IMG/VR virus record: IMGVR_UViG_3300034101_001715
Span: 1-23,594 of that record
Length of the DNA: 23,594 bases
Direction: 5' to 3' (one strand)
Source of the DNA: a virus
Each line of letters begins with the position of its first letter. Position 1 is the first letter of the stretch. Shown here piece by piece: positions 20,717-23,594 of this stretch. A program made the position numbers and the translations under genes. The notes beneath the pieces are model-generated. The model saw only the letters and a list, made by a program, of their open reading frames with translations. It searched no databases and was not told the origin of the DNA.

Positions 20717-22056
20717 TACCACCATACAGCGAAGAAGCAGAGCGTGGAGTTCTCGGCTCGGCACTGATTGATTCTGACCGTGTAATGGATATGCTCCAAA
20801 CCATGTCCATCACGGAAGATTCTTTCTACATCCCAGCTCACCGCCTTCTGTTCGAAACTCTCTGCGAAATGCACAACGCATCAAAGCGGATTGACCTGCT
20901 GACCGTTGGAGAGGCTTTAAAGACCTCTGGACGGCTTCCAGCATTGGGCGGATATTCGTTTCTCGAAGGACTTATTGATGGAACTCCTACAGCGGCACAC
21001 GCTGAATACTACGCTGAAATCGTAGTCAAGAAGCACAAACTACGCAGAATCATCACTCAGGCGGCAGAAAGCATAGACAAGTGCCAAGCGGACAAAGACC
21101 CAGACGAAATTATCGCAGAGGCTACAAGCGGGCTTTCAGGAATCGAAGTCCGTGAAACCGTTCAGTCAGACGATGATATCATCCGGCATCACGAAGAGGC
21201 TATGCGGGGGAATCCAAACTGCATACCTACCCCTTTCGAGAGTCTTACCCGCAGAACAGGAGGGGTTCGTAGAGGGATGGTAACGGTAATGACCGGACGC
21301 TCAAAGTCTGGAAAGTCCATGCTAAAATCATTCTGGATTCGACAGCTTGCAGAGCAAGGATACCGAGGGGTTGACTTTTGCTTTGAAGATCGCTGGGAAA
21401 TCAGCAAGAAGCGCATAGCTTCCATCGGAAAGTACAGTATCAGCGAGTTGGACGCTGGCGGTCGGTATGTTCTGGACACTTCTACAGGGAAGTTTCATTG
21501 GTTCCCTGTTTTCCAGAACCAGATTGACGAGGAGCGGGAAGCCTTGGCAGAAGTATCCAAGCTACCGATTTGGTTCTTCGACAAAAAGATAACGGCCAAA
21601 CAGCTCCATTCTGTGATTGCAAAGTACAAGCGGCAACATGATATCCAGTACGCTTTCATTGACGGTGCAAAGGATATGAAGCGTCCTTCAGGAAAGTACA
21701 ACGATTGCGGTTTCGAGGAAGAGGTCAGCCAAGCGATGACTGAGATAGCGGCAGAGTTTGACATCGCACTGATTGCAATTCACCACCTTACAAAGATTGA
21801 AGATAAAGACCTGATTACTCCTAACAGTATCCGAGGTAGCGGAAACATTGTTGCAGACAGCCGGTGCGTGTACGCCGTTCAGGGCGACAGAAACGGAGCA
21901 GGGCTTGATAAGTACGGCGACGGGCAACTCTTGGAGAGGGATGAGGAAGGATACGTTACAACGAGGGTTCTGGAGTGCATCGTGAATAACCACGGGCAGT
22001 CTGGAAAGGTGTGGATGGGGACAGATTTGGGCAAGTGCAATTTTTGGAAGGTATAA
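20713..22056 (+). CDS. dnaB: Replicative DNA helicase, DnaB type
   Basis: 447 residues. The N-terminal domain (PPYSEEAERGVLGSALID, RLLFETLCEMH, YAEIVVKKHKLRRI) binds primase and holds the hexamer. The RecA-like motor has Walker A GRSKSGKS (195-202), Walker B YAFID near 313-317, the IAIHHLTK segment (354-361) and the DNA-contact segment RGSGNIVADSRC. It unwinds DNA at the fork, loaded by the initiator upstream. Its original start appears to be partly copied 870 bp upstream. The present ATG lacks a clear binding site of its own and may depend on coupling to the frames before it. Confidence 0.93.
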   Translation: MIPPYSEEAERGVLGSALIDSDRVMDMLQTMSITEDSFYIPAHRLLFETLCEMHNASKRIDLLTVGEALKTSGRLPALGGYSFLEGLIDGTPTAAHAEYYAEIVVKKHKLRRIITQAAESIDKCQADKDPDEIIAEATSGLSGIEVRETVQSDDDIIRHHEEAMRGNPNCIPTPFESLTRRTGGVRRGMVTVMTGRSKSGKSMLKSFWIRQLAEQGYRGVDFCFEDRWEISKKRIASIGKYSISELDAGGRYVLDTSTGKFHWFPVFQNQIDEEREALAEVSKLPIWFFDKKITAKQLHSVIAKYKRQHDIQYAFIDGAKDMKRPSGKYNDCGFEEEVSQAMTEIAAEFDIALIAIHHLTKIEDKDLITPNSIRGSGNIVADSRCVYAVQGDRNGAGLDKYGDGQLLERDEEGYVTTRVLECIVNNHGQSGKVWMGTDLGKCNFWKV

Positions 22057-22070
22057 AACAGGAGAATGAA

Positions 22071-22331
22071 ATGACAGACCAGCAAATAAGACTTGTGTGC
22101 GGCGAGCTTAACGCCGGAGAGATGCGGCTTGCCCGTGCTCTGTGCGGATACTATGAGAGAAATAACTGGAATAAAAAAGAAAAGTTTATGTTTCTTCACA
22201 AGTATTCTGACTGGCTTGCAAAGCATGGGTTTCTTGATAAAGACTGGTGGACACATCAACCAAATGCTGTAACAAGATTCATTGATGAAGATAGTGATAT
22301 TTTTCAAAAAAAAACAGTTGCTTGTTTTTAA
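22071..22331 (+). CDS. Small hypothetical protein (86 aa)
   Basis: ATG 22071 follows CAGGAGA. It begins MTDQQIRLVCGELNAGEMRL and is helical, with WWTHQPNAVTRF near the end. An A9 run at 22308-22316 lies close to the C-terminus and makes the last residues uncertain. Family not recognised. Confidence 0.58.
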   Translation: MTDQQIRLVCGELNAGEMRLARALCGYYERNNWNKKEKFMFLHKYSDWLAKHGFLDKDWWTHQPNAVTRFIDEDSDIFQKKTVACF

Positions 22332-22375
22332 ATAAGCGTGGTATAAACATTCAGTTAAACAAACAGGAGGGGAGT

Positions 22376-22537
22376 ATGGGAAAGGTAAAATCATTGAAGA
22401 AGGCTCAAGTTATGTGGGGTCTGAAGAATAAGCAAAGCGGAGTGATTAATGCGGCGTTTTACTCCCGTAGCGATGCCAGAGAAATCAAGATCATTACAGA
22501 TTCGGTAGTCAAATTGGAAGTAAAGGAGGTTAAATAA
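22376..22537 (+). CDS. Small hypothetical protein (53 aa)
   Basis: ATG 22376 follows CAGGAGGGG. It begins MGKVKSLKKAQVMWGLKNKQ, basic at the start, with a beta/alpha pattern and a C-terminal KLEVKEVK. Its stop overlaps the next start (TAATG). Family not recognised. Confidence 0.58.
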   Translation: MGKVKSLKKAQVMWGLKNKQSGVINAAFYSRSDAREIKIITDSVVKLEVKEVK

Positions 22538-23241
22538 TGAGTAGGCAAGATCAGTTTGTAACAAAAACAAATCCGGCGACCGTCACCATTGAATGGGCTG
22601 GCTCAGGAAGCGATGGGTTCTTTAAATTCTGGAACAAGGAAACAAGGCAGGACGTTCGTATTAACGAGCTTTCTTTTGCAGTCCTTGCAGAGCGCAGTTG
22701 CGTTCGTGGATGGATGGAAGAAAAGAAATCAAATGCTTACAGCAACGAGGTTTCAAGTCTCAAAAATCAAACGCTGACTGTCAAATACTTTCAGGACGGT
22801 AAACCACGTGAGCTTTGTTCTGGAAAGTATGCAGAGCTTCACGACTCGCTTGTATCACAAGGAATCAAATTCAATAAGGTAATCTATGTGATGGTTATCG
22901 AAAGCGATGCTCTTGAATCCGGAACGATTGCCAAGGTCTTGCTAAAAGGTGCGGCATCTGGAGCGTGGATGAACTTCAAAGACAAGCGTTCAGGTGTAAA
23001 GTCCGATGGTTTTTCTGACGGAAAAAAGGGTGCTGTGAAGTACCGTACTCCGAAGTTTTCTTCATTCATGATGGAAGAAGGAGACAACGAAGAAGCTGAA
23101 ATGGCATACGAACAGGTTAAGGCGTACCTTTCAACCGCTCCGGCAACAACGGTTCATGCAGAGCATGATGACGTTCCTGATTATGTGATTGATGAACAAG
23201 AGGATTTGGTTCCTGCTGATGACGATGCTATTCCGTTTTAA
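22537..23241 (+). CDS. Probable single-strand DNA-binding protein
   Basis: 234 residues. The body is beta-rich with an OB-fold-like pattern (VTIEWAGSGSDGFFKFWNK, TLTVKYFQDGKP, KVIYVMVIES). The C-terminal 50 residues are acidic and end in DDDAIPF, close to the SSB tail D-D-x-I-P-F that binds replication partners. AAAGGAGG precedes the start. Its place after the helicase fits. The family is not identified beyond this. Confidence 0.7.
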   Translation: MSRQDQFVTKTNPATVTIEWAGSGSDGFFKFWNKETRQDVRINELSFAVLAERSCVRGWMEEKKSNAYSNEVSSLKNQTLTVKYFQDGKPRELCSGKYAELHDSLVSQGIKFNKVIYVMVIESDALESGTIAKVLLKGAASGAWMNFKDKRSGVKSDGFSDGKKGAVKYRTPKFSSFMMEEGDNEEAEMAYEQVKAYLSTAPATTVHAEHDDVPDYVIDEQEDLVPADDDAIPF

Positions 23242-23315
23242 TCTGTAGGTGAAAGCCGACTCTTAACTAGGCTTGACTGCTGGAGAGACAGCATAAAAAA
23301 CTGACTGGAAAACAA
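23242..23315 (+). other. Leader with two short hairpins
   Basis: AAGCC...GGCTT (about 23253-23274) and TGCTG...CAGCA (about 23278-23293) are followed by TAAAAAA, not T residues. Probably an RNA leader of the next gene or an mRNA end structure; not a standard terminator on this strand. Confidence 0.3.
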
Positions 23316-23594
23316 ATGAAAAAAGTAATGTATCTCATAGTTCCGGCTATCATAGGAATATCATTGTTCTTTATGAATAGAGCAGGAGAGTTGTTCGAGA
23401 CTGAAATGTGCATCAAAACATTAAATGGATGTGTGAATGAACAAGTAGTACAGCAGTCGGCATCAAAGATCAAAAATGATATTAACACAATAGCAGTTCC
23501 ATGCTTTTGGATATTTGCTTTTGTGTGGTATGCGGCGTTTATTGTTAAATCAAAAAAAGGAAAAAAGATGATTAAGAAAGTGTCAGGAATTGTT
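23316..23594 (+). CDS. Membrane protein, runs off right edge
   Basis: The frame is open from ATG 23316 to the window edge (93 codons). It has a signal or first membrane segment (YLIVPAIIGISLFFM), a polar central part with two cysteines (ETEMCIKTLNGCVNE) and a second segment (CFWIFAFVWYAAFIV), then a basic KSKKGKKMIKK. The two segments would make a hairpin, so it could be a holin-type protein, but the end is missing. Confidence 0.5.
   Translation, partial: MKKVMYLIVPAIIGISLFFMNRAGELFETEMCIKTLNGCVNEQVVQQSASKIKNDINTIAVPCFWIFAFVWYAAFIVKSKKGKKMIKKVSGIV

Larger units (their letters stand above)
19844..20740 (+). repeat. 22-bp direct repeats flanking the methyltransferase insert
   Basis: Copies at 19844-19865 and 20719-20740 differ at one base, around a segment of 853 bp that holds the methyltransferase and its overlapping frame. 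A further 12-bp repeat (GCTTTTAAGGAA at 19801 and 19920) flanks the remnant gene. Confidence 0.75.

Noticed and set aside
23253-23293. tRNA or terminator after the single-strand binding protein gene
   Set aside because: A loop like CTCTTAA suggested an anticodon arm, but no acceptor or T arm can be found, and the stems are followed by A, not T.

Overview
The window is part of the genome of a tailed phage or prophage with siphovirus-type genes. A leftward block of head and tail genes (1 to about 11.7 kb, minus strand) meets a rightward block of early and replication genes (about 12.6 to 23.6 kb, plus strand). A gene-poor divergent region (11.7 to 12.6 kb) lies between them. No integrase, repressor, tRNA or rRNA was seen, so temperate or virulent lifestyle cannot be decided here. 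The host is unknown. Several Shine-Dalgarno sequences extend to AGAAAGGA, which fits a bacterial 16S tail ending in CCUUUCU but does not point to one phylum. A Sec-type signal peptide and beta-rich repeat modules in virion genes made me think of gut phages of Verrucomicrobiota or Lentisphaerota. That is a weak impression only.

Late block, read right to left in transcription order: small terminase, a 23-residue membrane peptide, large terminase, three small unknown genes, portal, scaffold, major capsid, a small protein with a signal peptide, a 49-residue protein, head-tail connector, minor head protein, a mini zinc ribbon, an HK97 gp10-like protein, a tail-terminator-like protein with a beta-repeat N-terminal extension, major tail protein, the tail-assembly chaperone position (two overlapping frames), and the N-terminal part of the tape measure, which runs off the left edge. 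Candidate promoters lie before the small terminase and before the portal. A clear intrinsic terminator follows the signal-peptide gene.

Early block: a strong promoter candidate with a flanking inverted repeat at 12565-12606 drives a long run of small, mostly overlapping genes (ATGA and TAATG junctions). These include several mini zinc ribbons, a SleB-type cell-wall hydrolase, a gene split between two frames, a protein made almost wholly of 8-residue repeats, and a widespread phage small protein. The replication module follows: an initiator with four GCCC-AAAA-GGGC iterons inside its gene (probable origin), a C5-cytosine methyltransferase, DnaB-type helicase, two small genes, a probable single-strand DNA-binding protein, and the start of a membrane protein that runs off the right edge.

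The most interesting points are these. (1) A 254-codon frame lies fully over the methyltransferase gene, with its own Shine-Dalgarno and an ATGA junction to dnaB. (2) The methyltransferase appears to have been inserted into the 5' end of dnaB, leaving a flanking duplication. (3) Two separate genes change frame by +1 in overlaps that contain AAAAAAG. (4) There is a 15-unit octapeptide repeat gene. (5) Iterons in the initiator gene are kept at DNA level in two reading frames.
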